From Atriophallophorus winterbourni (Eukaryota > Platyhelminthes > Trematoda > Plagiorchiida > Microphallidae): a DNA stretch of 64,000 nucleotides. Below, in pieces: positions 1 to 9,104 of the stretch. Each line of letters begins with the position of its first letter. The first letter of the stretch is position 1. The stretch is from assembly GCA_013407085.1 (NCBI GenBank), contig JACCGJ010011388.1, positions 1-64,000 of the forward strand, read 5' to 3'. The notes under the pieces were generated by a model, which saw nothing but the letters and a program-made list of their open reading frames with translations, made no database searches and was not told the DNA's origin. The position numbers and the translations under genes were made by a program.

Positions 1-2071
1 GTAGGACGTGTGAATCCCTTGTCGATTTGAGTGAGCGCCAGATTTTGACATCGTCCGCAAATAGGAGAAACGGCGATTCAATGTTTTGGCCGATATCATT
101 GATGAAAATGATGAAGAGTCGGGGACCAAGAACGGAGCCTTGTGGCAGACCGCACTTGATTGGGAAGCGGGCAGAATAGCAGTCACGCACACGAACACAG
201 AGGGAGCGGTCGCGAAGAAAGTACTTCATCCAGAATAATAAGGATGACCCAACGCCGCAGGCAGCGAGTTTAAGTAAAAGAATGTCGTGGTCGACGCGGT
301 CGAATGCCTTGGAGAAATCCAGAAATACTGCATCGACACCAATGCCTTCGTCCACAGATTTCGTCCAGGCATCCCGTGCGAGAAGCAAGTTGGAAGTGCA
401 TGAACGGTTGTTGTGTGATTAAAAGTCGATTTGTTTCCAGATTTGAAACAAGATGGTCAGAGATTATGCTCTCCATGACTTTAGAAATGACTGACAACAG
501 CACAATGGGACGATAATTTGCGGGTTCCGACCGGATACCGCCTTTAAAGATAGGTGTGATAACACCTTCTTTCCAAGCTTGGGGGACAGTGGCGGAGTCC
601 ATACAACGTTGGAAATACGTGGCAAGTAGAGTAGATATGTGCAATGCGGCCACTTTCAGGATCCTAGGGTGGATGCCGTCGAGTCCTGAAATCTTCTTGT
701 GGACCGCATCAGAGGAAACATTATTTCCGGCATTTCCTGTACGTCATGTGAGGGAGAAGAAAAATGGGAGGAGTTTGTAAAATAAGTAGGGTTGAAAATT
801 GGGGCGTAGTGTTCAGACAACAGGTTTGCAGCTTCCGAGGCTGTTGAAGTGAGACCGTTTGCGCTGACTAGGGATGGAATTCCGACTTTAACTACACGTT
901 TTTGATTCACAAATTGGAACAAGCTTTTGGGGTTATCCAAGAACTTGTTACAGATGTGCATTTCATACTGGCATTTGTCCTGGCGGCTAAGAGATGTGCA
1001 ACGATTGCGCAATGACTTATAAATGTGCCAGTCAGTTCTATTTCGTCCTGTCTGGTAACACCGCCACGCCGCGTTTCGCTGTGCTATGGCTTTGCGTGTT
1101 CGGCTGCGAAGGAATGAACTGGGGTTCTTCCGACGCAGGGGCTTTTCGTGGCTCGCAAGACGTAGCAGCGCGTGCCACTGAGTTAAAAACGTGGTCCATG
1201 CCAAATCGATTTGGTCAATTATTAAGAAATCCCATGAATTGGCTACGACGAGTTGGAGGAACAAGCCTAGATCAGTAATCCAGCGGCTCTTAGGACAGGG
1301 TTCGTTGAAGTAATCCATGAAAGAGACAAAGGTGAATGTCAAGACAACATGATCGCTGTTGCCCAAGGGAGGGTTAGACGAAAGTTCTTCAATCATTAAC
1401 TCTTCGTTGGGGATGATGAGGTCCAGAAGGGATGGTGTATTTGTGCCCCGAAACCGAGTAGCTTCGTGAACATGATTGTATAAGGGATAGGTTGCCAATA
1501 TTTCGGACAACGCGGTGGCGAATGGGTGGGAGGCATGTTCGCCATAAAGGCTGGGACAGTTAAAGTCGCCCATTATCAGTATGTGGGAGAATCGTTCATT
1601 TAAAGCATGTTGAAGTGATGACAAAAGGGAGGAATCGAGCAGTGGGGTATTACTGGGAGATCTATAAACAACTGCAATCAGGAGAAGACTGTCTTGCTTG
1701 AGTGGGATTTGGCGCCAAAGAACATCAGAGTCAACCAACGCAGGGTCATATAATTGTTCGCAGCGAAGCGATTTGTGATGATAGAACAGCACTCCACCTC
1801 CTCTTGTTGTACGGTCGCAGCGAAGTAATGACATGTTTGGAAGGGTGAGTTCCGCATCATGAACTGCTCTTGATAACCACGTCTCAGTAACGGCTATTAG
1901 GTCCCATGAGCACAGGGAATGGCGGTAACGGAGTTCCGGGAGTTTGTTCAGGAAACCAGCAGCATTTGTGTAACAGCATGAAAGGCTGCGTGATTGTAGA
2001 GTATGCAGTGTGGTGATAGGGTGTGCAGTTATTCCGCCGATCACACTGAAACCGGCTTCGGGGAGTTTTTT
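1..2071 (-). pseudogene. LINE-A ORF2: endonuclease-reverse transcriptase, frameshifted and cut by window edge
   Basis: The frame open from the -1 slip at 2071 runs to 656. It encodes an APE-type endonuclease: the catalytic Glu in TETWL, MGDFN, and the SDH signature in GNSDHVV. A frameshift near 700 moves the reading frame to 653-270, which holds RT motifs including NYRPIVLLSVISKVMES. A second shift near 415 precedes the palm, where FADDVKIW can be read at about 40-75. In life the protein would nick target DNA and reverse-transcribe the element RNA from the nick. No ATG precedes the TETWL active-site Glu; the first in-frame Met lies in PNMSLL, downstream of it. Conventional internal initiation would therefore remove an essential residue. 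Confidence 0.85.
2036..2071 (-). promoter_or_regulatory. LINE-A -1 frameshift signal: slippery heptamer plus hairpin
   Basis: On the minus strand the heptamer A AAA AAC (2071-2065) lies in the ORF1 zero frame as TCA AAA AAC. The 8-nt spacer TCCCCGAA (2064-2057) follows. Then comes a stem-loop, GCCGGTTT (2056-2049), loop CAGTG, TGATCGGC (2043-2036): five Watson-Crick pairs, two G-U wobbles and one terminal mismatch. The ORF1 stop TGA falls in the 3' arm. A one-base backward slip enters ORF2, which is open with no stop. The geometry fits known -1 frameshift sites; function is inferred. Confidence 0.75.
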
Positions 2072-3429
2072 GAAGCGGTCGTGTGAAGTTCGTCAGCAGA
2101 CTGATTTGTGCTGGGTATGACTGATGGTTGCGGACGAGGTCTTGGTTTGTCAACTGCGGAGCGAAAACGGACCTCTGTAGGTGCAAAGCGTTTGTTATCA
2201 TACCACAAGCGCAAGGCAGTATTAACCATATCTTCGGATTGGAAGGTAATTTTCAGAATACAAGGGGCATTACCTTTGTAGCTGGAGGACGTGGGAAGGC
2301 GTTTCACGGCAGTCGTCAAAGTTCCGTGAATTTTGCTGAGTTTTTGGATGTAGCGCCACTGAGAACAGTCGTGTAGAGTGTTCTTAGCTAAGTCATCATC
2401 TTTAAGTTCAGGCACACCGTGGACAAAAATGCTGCGTTTATCGTTCGCCGATTTCCAATCGTAGCCTTCTTGCTTTTGCATCTGCCTCTGAGACCAAGGA
2501 ACGTCTGGGAAAATACGAACAGGCAAATTTGTATTTCGGAGAAGGTGGGCCGAGAGCAAGACCTCTTCAACCTTCTCCGGGGAGTCAAGGGTGATTCTGA
2601 GTAGACGTGGGGCATCCGCGTGAGGCGAGTTTGGGTGTCTGGAAAGACTTACTAAAGAAACCGGGTCTGCATCAAGTTTCAGTTGCTCACAGAGAGCACG
2701 CCATTGTTGGACATCATCTTGTCTGCGTGCTTGAAAGCATGGAGTTATACTTTCCGGCATATTTGTGCATACAATGGTCAGGGATCGTGTGTTCTTGTGA
2801 TTGGCTTTTGGAGCTGCAGGCAGTTTCCCAGCGTTGTTTGGTTTTGGCTTTACCTGTGAAGTAGTGTGTGATTTTGTTGATCGAGTCACACTTGGTAATA
2901 CCAGATCATCCTGGGGACTTGTGCAAGCAGGTGGGGAGTCAGTTTCCAGTAGAGACTCGAGGCGTAGTAGTCTGGTGACAATAGCACCATATGGGTCCGG
3001 AAGTGATGATATGGAAGCGTTAGCTGTTACTTCCGCGTAAGTAGTTTTCCTAGGAGGATCCTCAGCTGGTTTCACGTTCGATGATTCGTTTAGAACAAAA
3101 GATGTAGATGTTTGTCTACTGCGTTTATCGGCAAGTTTGTCCCTTCGATGCCGGGCTCTACAAGCAACGCAGAAGAAGAATATCTCTTCATTTGTTTGAT
3201 GTTTCAAGAAATCGTAAAACGACTTCGAGAGTTTCGTGCATCGCAGGTGCTGCCAAGCATCACAGCGATCACACTGGATGGCAGGATCGTCATTATTAAC
3301 ATCCTGACTGCATTTTGCACATACCAGACAAGAGTCGCCCGAGCGAGCAGCGGGGCACCGATTCCCTTGCATCTTCGTGACAGTATGTGCTGTATTATCT
3401 ACTTTTGCAGATTTTCTAGTCATAACCAT
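2041..3429 (-). CDS. LINE-A ORF1: PHD-finger nucleic-acid-binding protein
   Basis: This is an intact 462-residue frame starting at ATG 3429-3427. Residues about 34-92 hold a Cys/His array of PHD type: CxxC, then CDRCDAWQHLRC, then a final CVAC. The C-terminal half contains an RRM-like segment with the motif SIFVHGVPEL near residue 325. In CR1 elements ORF1 proteins bind the element's RNA and act as nucleic-acid chaperones; here that role is inferred from family and position. The last codons contain a slippery TCA AAA AAC and the frame ends at TGA 2043-2041, inside a predicted hairpin. ORF2 overlaps in the -1 frame. It is the only undamaged ORF1 of the PHD type in the window apart from that of LINE-D. 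Confidence 0.85.
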   Translation of the reverse strand: MVMTRKSAKVDNTAHTVTKMQGNRCPAARSGDSCLVCAKCSQDVNNDDPAIQCDRCDAWQHLRCTKLSKSFYDFLKHQTNEEIFFFCVACRARHRRDKLADKRSRQTSTSFVLNESSNVKPAEDPPRKTTYAEVTANASISSLPDPYGAIVTRLLRLESLLETDSPPACTSPQDDLVLPSVTRSTKSHTTSQVKPKPNNAGKLPAAPKANHKNTRSLTIVCTNMPESITPCFQARRQDDVQQWRALCEQLKLDADPVSLVSLSRHPNSPHADAPRLLRITLDSPEKVEEVLLSAHLLRNTNLPVRIFPDVPWSQRQMQKQEGYDWKSANDKRSIFVHGVPELKDDDLAKNTLHDCSQWRYIQKLSKIHGTLTTAVKRLPTSSSYKGNAPCILKITFQSEDMVNTALRLWYDNKRFAPTEVRFRSAVDKPRPRPQPSVIPSTNQSADELHTTASKNSPKPVSV

Positions 3430-3638
3430 GTTGAAATCCGGTGAAAATCAAATAAATACAAACCAAAGGATTCGTAAGAAGCGAAATACCACGTTAACCT
3501 GAAGGTCTACTAGATTATGCTGCTAATAGAAAAACATGAGGCTCACAAGGGCTTGACCCTCTGTCGTCTATCAAAAAGAAGAAACTGTGTAGATTTGATT
3601 ACGCAAAAAATCAAACATCGCGCGAGCAAGTTCAAGTT

Positions 3639-3737
3639 GCACGGAGAACGTTATCTCCACCACCCTTTTTTGCTCGGATGACCTAGGATGTAGCGTTGAA
3701 ATAAAAATTCTATCTAACTACTTTCAAATTGTCAGTA
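3639..3737. repeat. Host repeat unit, left part, interrupted by LINE-B
   Basis: This segment of about 99 bp begins GGAGAACGTTATCTCC and ends TTGTCAGTA. It is repeated almost exactly at 13957-14055. At its left edge LINE-A ends, and at its right edge the LINE-B 3' end begins. The continuation of the repeat (GGCTGTAAGTAAAATACC) is found on the other side of LINE-B, at 8726. I do not recognise the family. The first 16 bases have 5-bp inverted arms (GGAGA/TCTCC). Confidence 0.75.
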
Positions 3738-3846
3738 ATTCAAGGTAATTCAAGGTTTTTAATGGTCTAAAAAGCAACAAGCTTAACAACAACCATAGGA
3801 TGGTAAAAATAGAAATTTAAGTGTATAAACAATATAAGAACATAGA

Positions 3847-5053
3847 TTAAACAGTATATAAGTGTTCTGGAAACGAATAATGCAATAAAAATTCGTTTAA
3901 TTTCGTTTTAAAGTCATGCAAGTTAGTGGCGTGAGCAACGGTTGAAGGTAAACTGTTCCAAGTAAAACAGACACGGACAGAGTAAAAATACCTTCTACAG
4001 TTCAGGCCGGAATGGGGTACGACCAGCACATATTCATGGGTCCGATAATTCCTCGTATCCCTTCGCGTGAATAATCCTGTAATGGATGGTTCGGGGTATG
4101 GAATGTTTTGTAAAGTAAGATAAGGTCTCCTCTGATTCGTCGATAGGGAAAATCGAACAGATTCAGTTGAGCTATCCTTTCTTTATATGGTTTGTTTCGG
4201 ATGCTGATAACTAGTTTCGTTGAGCCGTGATAGATTCGCTGCATAAGTTCCACATCCCTCTTGAGCCACGGAGACCATGACTGCACACCGTATTTCATGA
4301 CTGGTCTCAAGTATGTATTCATGATCCTTGGGAATATCTTGGGCGAAATTTTCCCAAATACACGTTTGAGTAGATTTAGAACGCGTGTTGCTTTTTTAAA
4401 GGCACTGTTAGTTTGAAGTGATGTTTTTAAACTTGAGCATATCCAGACACCCAAATCTTTTTCTTCACTTCAATTTTCAAGGACATGCGAACCTATGTGA
4501 TATGTGAACTCTACTCGATTCCCCACATTCATGATCCTGCATTTGTTGAAGTTAAACGGCAGTTGTTTTCTTTCTCCCCGACCAGCTGGTGAAGCGTATC
4601 AATATCCTTTTGCAATAGCAGACATCTTTTCCGGACTACGAAGGCTGCGCCAAATCTTGTTTCGTCCGCAAATAACGAAAGTTACAATCGAACAATTTCC
4701 GGTATTTCATTGACGTAAACCAGAAAGAGGATCGGACCAAGGACTGAGCCTTGGGGAACTCCGCTAGTTGCTGCAATTGGTTTGGATAATGCACCATCAA
4801 CACGTACCTTGTTAGTGCGATTTGTTAGGTACTCATTTAGCCAATTCAGCAACTTTCCAGTGATACCAAGCCTTTCAAGCTTCTGCAGTAGTAGGGAATG
4901 GTCAACACGATCGAATGCTTTTGAAATATCCAAGTAGCACGCGTGTATTGCTTGTCCTCTATCTACCGATTTAGTCCAATCATCTAGCGTTACCAGTAAA
5001 TTAGACAAACAGGGATAATTTCGTCTGAATCCATGCTGGTTCCTCGAAAGCAA
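3847..5053 (-). pseudogene. LINE-B RT palm, thumb and C-terminal domain, decayed
   Basis: After the TAG at 5056, the frame 5053-4682 continues the RT with QHGFRRNYPC, LDISKAFDRVDHSLLL and SGVPQGSVLGPILF, then stops at a frameshift. The catalytic box, in another frame at about 4655-4685, reads LFADE instead of LFADD, so the second catalytic Asp is replaced by Glu. The thumb follows at 4454-4002 (MKYGVQSWSPWLKRD, YRRIRGDLILLYKTF) and a C-terminal stretch at 4029-3847 (CRRYFYSVRVCFTWNSLP). These match the C-terminal regions of the other CR1 copies in the window. Several indels separate the pieces. Confidence 0.8.
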
Positions 5054-7720
5054 CTAATTATTCTCGAAGTGTTTCATTAGATCGTCAACAATGAGTCGCT
5101 CAAGTAATTTTGAAATCACTTGTAACAGAGTAACGGGTCGGTAGTTGAAAACATCGGAGCGATTTCCACCTTTGTAAATTGGAGAAATTATTCCTCGTTT
5201 CCAATCTGTAGGAATTACTCCACTTGCCAGTGTTTGCTCGAACAAATAAGTGAGTGGTTTGTACACCAAACTCGCAAATTGCTTCAATATTTTCGGGGTT
5301 ATTCCGTCGGCCCCAGGAGAGTTTCTGGTTTTAAGATTAAATAAACCTTGGAGGACACGTTTCTCAGTGACACTTATTTCACTTAGGGCAACCGTGTTTG
5401 AAAGTGTTGGATTTGGGCTGTTTATTGCATGTTGTATCGGGTTGAATACCGATGAATAAAACGTGGCTAAAGCATCAGCAGTTTCTGCTGCAGTTGTTGT
5501 TGGTCCAGCTGATGTGTTCACGGACGCTACTCCAGGTTTCACCTTAGCTTGATCGTTAACCATACGATATAGTATTTTGGGGTTTCGCTCCATCATGCTT
5601 GATATCACTTCTTGGAAGCACAACTTGTCTTGGATGACTAATTTGTTTACTTTGTTCCGCAGTAAACGGAATGTTTCCCAGGTCTCGGATGATGGGTTTT
5701 GCCGATGGTATCGCCAAGCAATGTTTCGTACCGTTAACCACTTACGAGTTCGGCTTCTTAATTTAAATTCAAAGTTTTTTCTTGAGTTCCTGAGTACAAA
5801 TTCGGAGCTCACTTCGATTGAACTTTTGAGATTAGATATTAGCCATATCCAAAAGTCATGTACGTTGCTGGTTTCCGGTTGGCAGTTAAACGTGTTTTTC
5901 AGAGCATCACTCAACGCCATAGTGTTGATCCGCCTAACTTTTTTACGGGCAGCATTTGTTCTTACAGCTTCAAACAGATAGTCAAACTGGATGACGACGT
6001 GATCACTTAGTCCCAGTGGACTTTCGTAAGCAACGTTATCAATGTCATGTTCATTGCTTGTCAGAACGAGATCTAAGAGTGAGGGTAAATCGTTTCCGCT
6101 GTATCGGGTATTACATGTAATGTGGTTATAAAGAGGAATATCGTCAAACAACTCACTGAATGCGCGCTCGAGGGAGTGTTCTTGGTAAATGTTGCTGCTC
6201 TGCAGATTTGGTAAATTGAAGTCACCCATAATCAAAAATCCACAAGTGTATCTGGAAGTAACCATGCGAATTTTATCCAGTAGGGCCAGATTGTAAGTTT
6301 CTTGTGCAGACGGTGGGCGATATACTACTCCCAAAACACAGTCTTCGCCGTTAGCTAGTCGGATTGAGCACCAAAGTGTATCCAGTAACACGATGTCTGG
6401 ATCCGTAATCTCCCGGCACAGAAGGTTTTGGCTATAATACAAAGCTACTCCTCCTCCTCTGGTTTCACGGTCATGACGAATAATTGACATTCCTGGTAAT
6501 TCAAGTTCACTATTTGTTTGCTGAGTCTGCAGCCACGTTTCCGTTACGGCGATGATGTCTGGTGAACATCTCAGAAAAACTGCACGCAGTTCACCGATTT
6601 TGTTTCCCAGACATTGTGCGTTGGTGTAGATGCATTTCATAGTTGTTTTTCTCAACAAGGATGGGGTGTGGGGAAGAAGGCTAGTGGAGTGCAGAATATA
6701 AATTAGGCCGACTCCTCCAGAGTCGGCAACTGAAGGTTTTTTTGCTTGCAGGGATGCTTGATCATTTTGGGGTTGTACTGTTGGAACACAGTGATCTATC
6801 GTATCGGCTGAAATTGTTTCTGACACGTCAACAACTGATTGACTTGGTAGTGTTTCTATTGAACTTAGTGTTGCATCTATCTTTCCAATATGGTGTTTCG
6901 ATGCACCTAGTCTAATTTCTCGCGGGATTATTCTGCGGCCATTTTCCCAACGAGTTTTGACCGTGTTCAACATATCATTACGCAAGAACGTTATTTTAAG
7001 GGGCTTAGGACCGATGTCCTTATAATTCGTAGATTTGGGGATGCGGAACGTGTCCGTCACAGCTACATCATGCAAACCAAGTATATCACTGAGGAATCTC
7101 CATTGTAACTGATCGTGTTTGCGCTGCACCGCTTTATCAGTTGCTTCATCGGCTTCTGGAACTCCCAAAAGGATTATACTTCGACCATCCCTCTGTTTCG
7201 TTTGGTTTTGTTGCTGGTCCTTTCGGGCCCTTTCCCACCAGGGCACATCAGCAAAGATCCTTGCAGTGGTCTCTGAACGCTCCTTACGCAGGAGAAAAGC
7301 GGATAGTAAGATGTTTTCAAGATCCCTTTCAGAGCGAACCGTGATTCTAAGCAATCTTGGCTGGTCCATATTTGAAGAAGTAGGTTTACGACTTAGTCGT
7401 ATCAATGATAGTGGTTCAACTGGCTCCAAGTCCATGTTGTTGCACAACCTTTTCCATTCTTCTTTATCGTGATTTAGCCTGTCCCCTAGTAAGGTGGCAC
7501 TCGTTTCCTTTACATTGGTGCAAATCACACTTAGTCCATGGACTGAATGTACACTCTGTGTTTGGCGCTTTCGCTGGTTGCTGGACGTTTCAACTACCTT
7601 AGATCGAATACCAATAGTGTCCACTTTGGGAGTGTTTTGCACGATGACTTTTGGTTTTGAACCTAAAGGTTTTCGCTGATGATTCGAGTGAGCAGGTGGC
7701 TTTGGCTTCGCATCTTTTTG
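5054..7720 (-). CDS. LINE-B ORF1 C-terminus fused in frame to ORF2 endonuclease and RT N-terminus
   Basis: One uninterrupted frame (862 residues from 7642) begins with the ORF1 C-terminal half: LSVICTNV, and an RRM-like SIILLGVPEADE. It passes straight through the junction (KKPSVADSGGVGL) into the endonuclease, with YTNAQCLGNK, TETWL, MGDFNLPNL and LSDHVV, and then RT motifs SPGADGITPKIL and NYRPVTLLQVISKLLER. In the other elements these are two ORFs in different frames. Here the slippery run has seven A instead of six, so the fusion needs no frameshift. The frame ends at TAG 5056-5054, a single nonsense codon after which the same frame continues (see 3847-5053). Confidence 0.85.
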   Translation of the reverse strand, partial: QKDAKPKPPAHSNHQRKPLGSKPKVIVQNTPKVDTIGIRSKVVETSSNQRKRQTQSVHSVHGLSVICTNVKETSATLLGDRLNHDKEEWKRLCNNMDLEPVEPLSLIRLSRKPTSSNMDQPRLLRITVRSERDLENILLSAFLLRKERSETTARIFADVPWWERARKDQQQNQTKQRDGRSIILLGVPEADEATDKAVQRKHDQLQWRFLSDILGLHDVAVTDTFRIPKSTNYKDIGPKPLKITFLRNDMLNTVKTRWENGRRIIPREIRLGASKHHIGKIDATLSSIETLPSQSVVDVSETISADTIDHCVPTVQPQNDQASLQAKKPSVADSGGVGLIYILHSTSLLPHTPSLLRKTTMKCIYTNAQCLGNKIGELRAVFLRCSPDIIAVTETWLQTQQTNSELELPGMSIIRHDRETRGGGVALYYSQNLLCREITDPDIVLLDTLWCSIRLANGEDCVLGVVYRPPSAQETYNLALLDKIRMVTSRYTCGFLIMGDFNLPNLQSSNIYQEHSLERAFSELFDDIPLYNHITCNTRYSGNDLPSLLDLVLTSNEHDIDNVAYESPLGLSDHVVIQFDYLFEAVRTNAARKKVRRINTMALSDALKNTFNCQPETSNVHDFWIWLISNLKSSIEVSSEFVLRNSRKNFEFKLRSRTRKWLTVRNIAWRYHRQNPSSETWETFRLLRNKVNKLVIQDKLCFQEVISSMMERNPKILYRMVNDQAKVKPGVASVNTSAGPTTTAAETADALATFYSSVFNPIQHAINSPNPTLSNTVALSEISVTEKRVLQGLFNLKTRNSPGADGITPKILKQFASLVYKPLTYLFEQTLASGVIPTDWKRGIISPIYKGGNRSDVFNYRPVTLLQVISKLLERLIVDDLMKHFENN
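6707..6743 (-). promoter_or_regulatory. LINE-B relic of the frameshift signal (A7 run plus covarying hairpin)
   Basis: On the minus strand a run of seven A (6743-6737) and a C replace the A6C of the other elements. The 8-nt spacer CTTCAGTT (6735-6728) and a perfect 8-bp stem with 5-nt loop follow: GCCGACTC, TGGAG, GAGTCGGC. Compared with LINE-D and -E, two adjacent stem pairs have changed on both sides, keeping complementarity. The extra A places ORF2 in the zero frame. Confidence 0.75.
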
Positions 7721-8241
7721 CGAACCAGGGATGTTTTGGGCAGACAGACTTTAAGAGTCGCATTTGTAAAGGTGGCCTTTTGATGAAAAGGACGCTCCTC
7801 AAGACACTCCGGCACAGTTGCAACAGCTGAACATTCGTGTTGAAAGATCGAAGATTTAGCGTTTATCTGACTGGTATTACCGTCAGTAGTTTCCGATTTA
7901 TTGAAAAACATACTGGCAAACTGAGAATTTTGAGTCTTTACCGATGTCTTCAACGTTTGTATGATAAGCTCTAAGCTCAGCATCCGATCATCTAGGTTGC
8001 TTTGCGCAACACTTGTTCGAGCAGTTAAATCTGCGTTTGGTTTAGCTCGACAACTTTTGCACACATAGCATACACCAGGCATGTTTTCATCCATCAGGAT
8101 CGATAGCGCATCCGAGGTCATTAATTTGTCGCATTTTGCGTGGCATTTGTGGGAACAGTTTTGACTCGTGACAGATTTGACCTCACCACTAACGACTTTC
8201 ATGCAGACGACGCACGTTTCGCGAACATCAGATTGTTTCAT
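7663..8241 (-). pseudogene. LINE-B ORF1 N-terminal part with PHD-like finger
   Basis: The likely start is ATG 8241-8239, read as MKQSDVRETCVVC. The frame also runs upstream into what is probably leader sequence. A zinc-binding pattern (CVVC ... NCSHKCHAKC ... CYVCKSC) occupies roughly residues 10-60. This is the PHD-like module seen in the other ORF1 proteins here, but divergent in spacing. A leucine-rich stretch (MLSLELIIQTLKTSV) follows and could be a short coiled coil for oligomerisation. The frame is lost near 7690 and the rest of ORF1 continues in the frame of the long ORF at 7642-5054. A single indel accounts for the break. Confidence 0.7.
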
Positions 8242-8724
8242 GTTGACGGGGTCAACTAAAAGTACAAATCGGAGCACAAAAATCGATACGGCTGCGGTTG
8301 GTTTGTGTGGTATTGGGCGGAGTTGACGGAAAATGACGGGTTGTCGGAAAATTTCGTCACTCGATTTAGCTGCTAATTTGCCAGATTTCCTTTGAGATTT
8401 TTGGCGTGAATTTGATATCACGTTGTGTATTTCTCCGAGTAGTTCCCGACAGTAATAAACACCAATGGGGTAATCGAACAGCAGAAACACAAAAGCGATT
8501 CCAATAAACGAACAAACTGTAGAAAAATCCACGGTTGGCGTACACAAAGAACGACACGTCGCAGATGGATGATTCTTGTATGAATAGATCCGACGTAGCA
8601 AGCTTTCAGATAGATATCCAAAAATCAAACCGCTCGGATGAAAACCAAGAAAGTTATATCCAAAAATATCGGAGGTCAAAATTAATCCAAACGCACGTCA
8701 CGTCAAGTATACCTACCTTTTTTT

Positions 8725-8747
8725 AGGCTGTAAGTAAAATACCATTT
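8725..8747. repeat. Host repeat unit, right part flanking LINE-B
   Basis: The 22 bases from 8726, GGCTGTAAGTAAAATACC plus four more, are identical to 14056-14077. In that copy they directly continue the repeat found at 3639-3737. Together they mark the pre-insertion site of LINE-B. After 8747 the two copies diverge. Confidence 0.7.
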
Positions 8748-9044
8748 GCACAGGGCTGAAGGTTGCCAAAAGCCAATCACGCGCCCAGATTTCCTTCGAC
8801 GGTATGCGGTTGAGCACCCGGCACTTCGATATCGAGTAAAAATTTCGTACTTTTCACACGTTCTTGTTTCCGAATATCTGGAAAGTAAGGTAGGGTTTCT
8901 CTTCACCAGCACGGTGAGAGGTCAGCTATTCAGGAAACAATGCAATAATATGCGTTAACAATGTGTGGTGTATGAAATCACTAGCCTAGTTGAGGTAAAG
9001 TGAATCACAGCCATAGACTGCATGTGGGCTAATTTACTGTCCGG
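8748..9044. other. Unassigned spacer between LINE-B flank and LINE-C
   Basis: About 300 bp with no convincing ORF, RNA or repeat. Its right part may belong to the 3' UTR of LINE-C, whose exact 3' end I could not fix. Confidence 0.4.
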
Positions 9045-9104
9045 TTGTCCAGACCTAGACAAATATGATAAAAATGTAAAAATACGTTTTTTTAAAGTTT
9101 TTTA

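Larger units (their letters stand above)
1..3638 (-). mobile_element. LINE-A, CR1-like non-LTR retrotransposon, 3' end beyond window
   Basis: Reading leftward from about 3638, this element has a 5' leader of about 200 bp, an ORF1 with a PHD-type zinc finger, and an ORF2 with an apurinic-type endonuclease followed by reverse transcriptase. The window edge cuts it within the RT palm, just past the FADD motif, so the thumb and 3' tail are absent. ORF1 is intact, while ORF2 has at least two frameshifts, near 700 and 415. The domain order (PHD ORF1, then EN-RT) is that of CR1-clade LINEs. The right end stops abruptly at the host repeat beginning GGAGAACG. Confidence 0.9.
3738..8724 (-). mobile_element. 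LINE-B, full-length CR1-like retrotransposon with fused ORF1-ORF2
   Basis: This is an insertion of about 4.99 kb whose ends are defined by comparison with the empty repeat at 13957-14077, with at most a 2-bp (TA) duplication. The 3' end, at the left, is a short direct repeat, (ATTCAAGGTA)2 on the plus strand. CR1 elements characteristically end in short repeats rather than poly-A. Order on the minus strand: 5' leader, ORF1 with a PHD-like finger, C-terminal ORF1 fused in frame to endonuclease and RT, then 3' UTR. It is inactive: a frameshift near 7690 in ORF1, a TAG at 5056-5054, a further shift near 4685, and FADD changed to FADE. Confidence 0.9.

Noticed and set aside
656..2044. ORF2 of LINE-A starting at GTG 2044 by termination-reinitiation on the overlapping GTGA
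   Set aside because: Possible, but GTG is not an efficient start in animals, the other families do not share the overlap, and the slip site with hairpin is common to all; kept only as an alternative.
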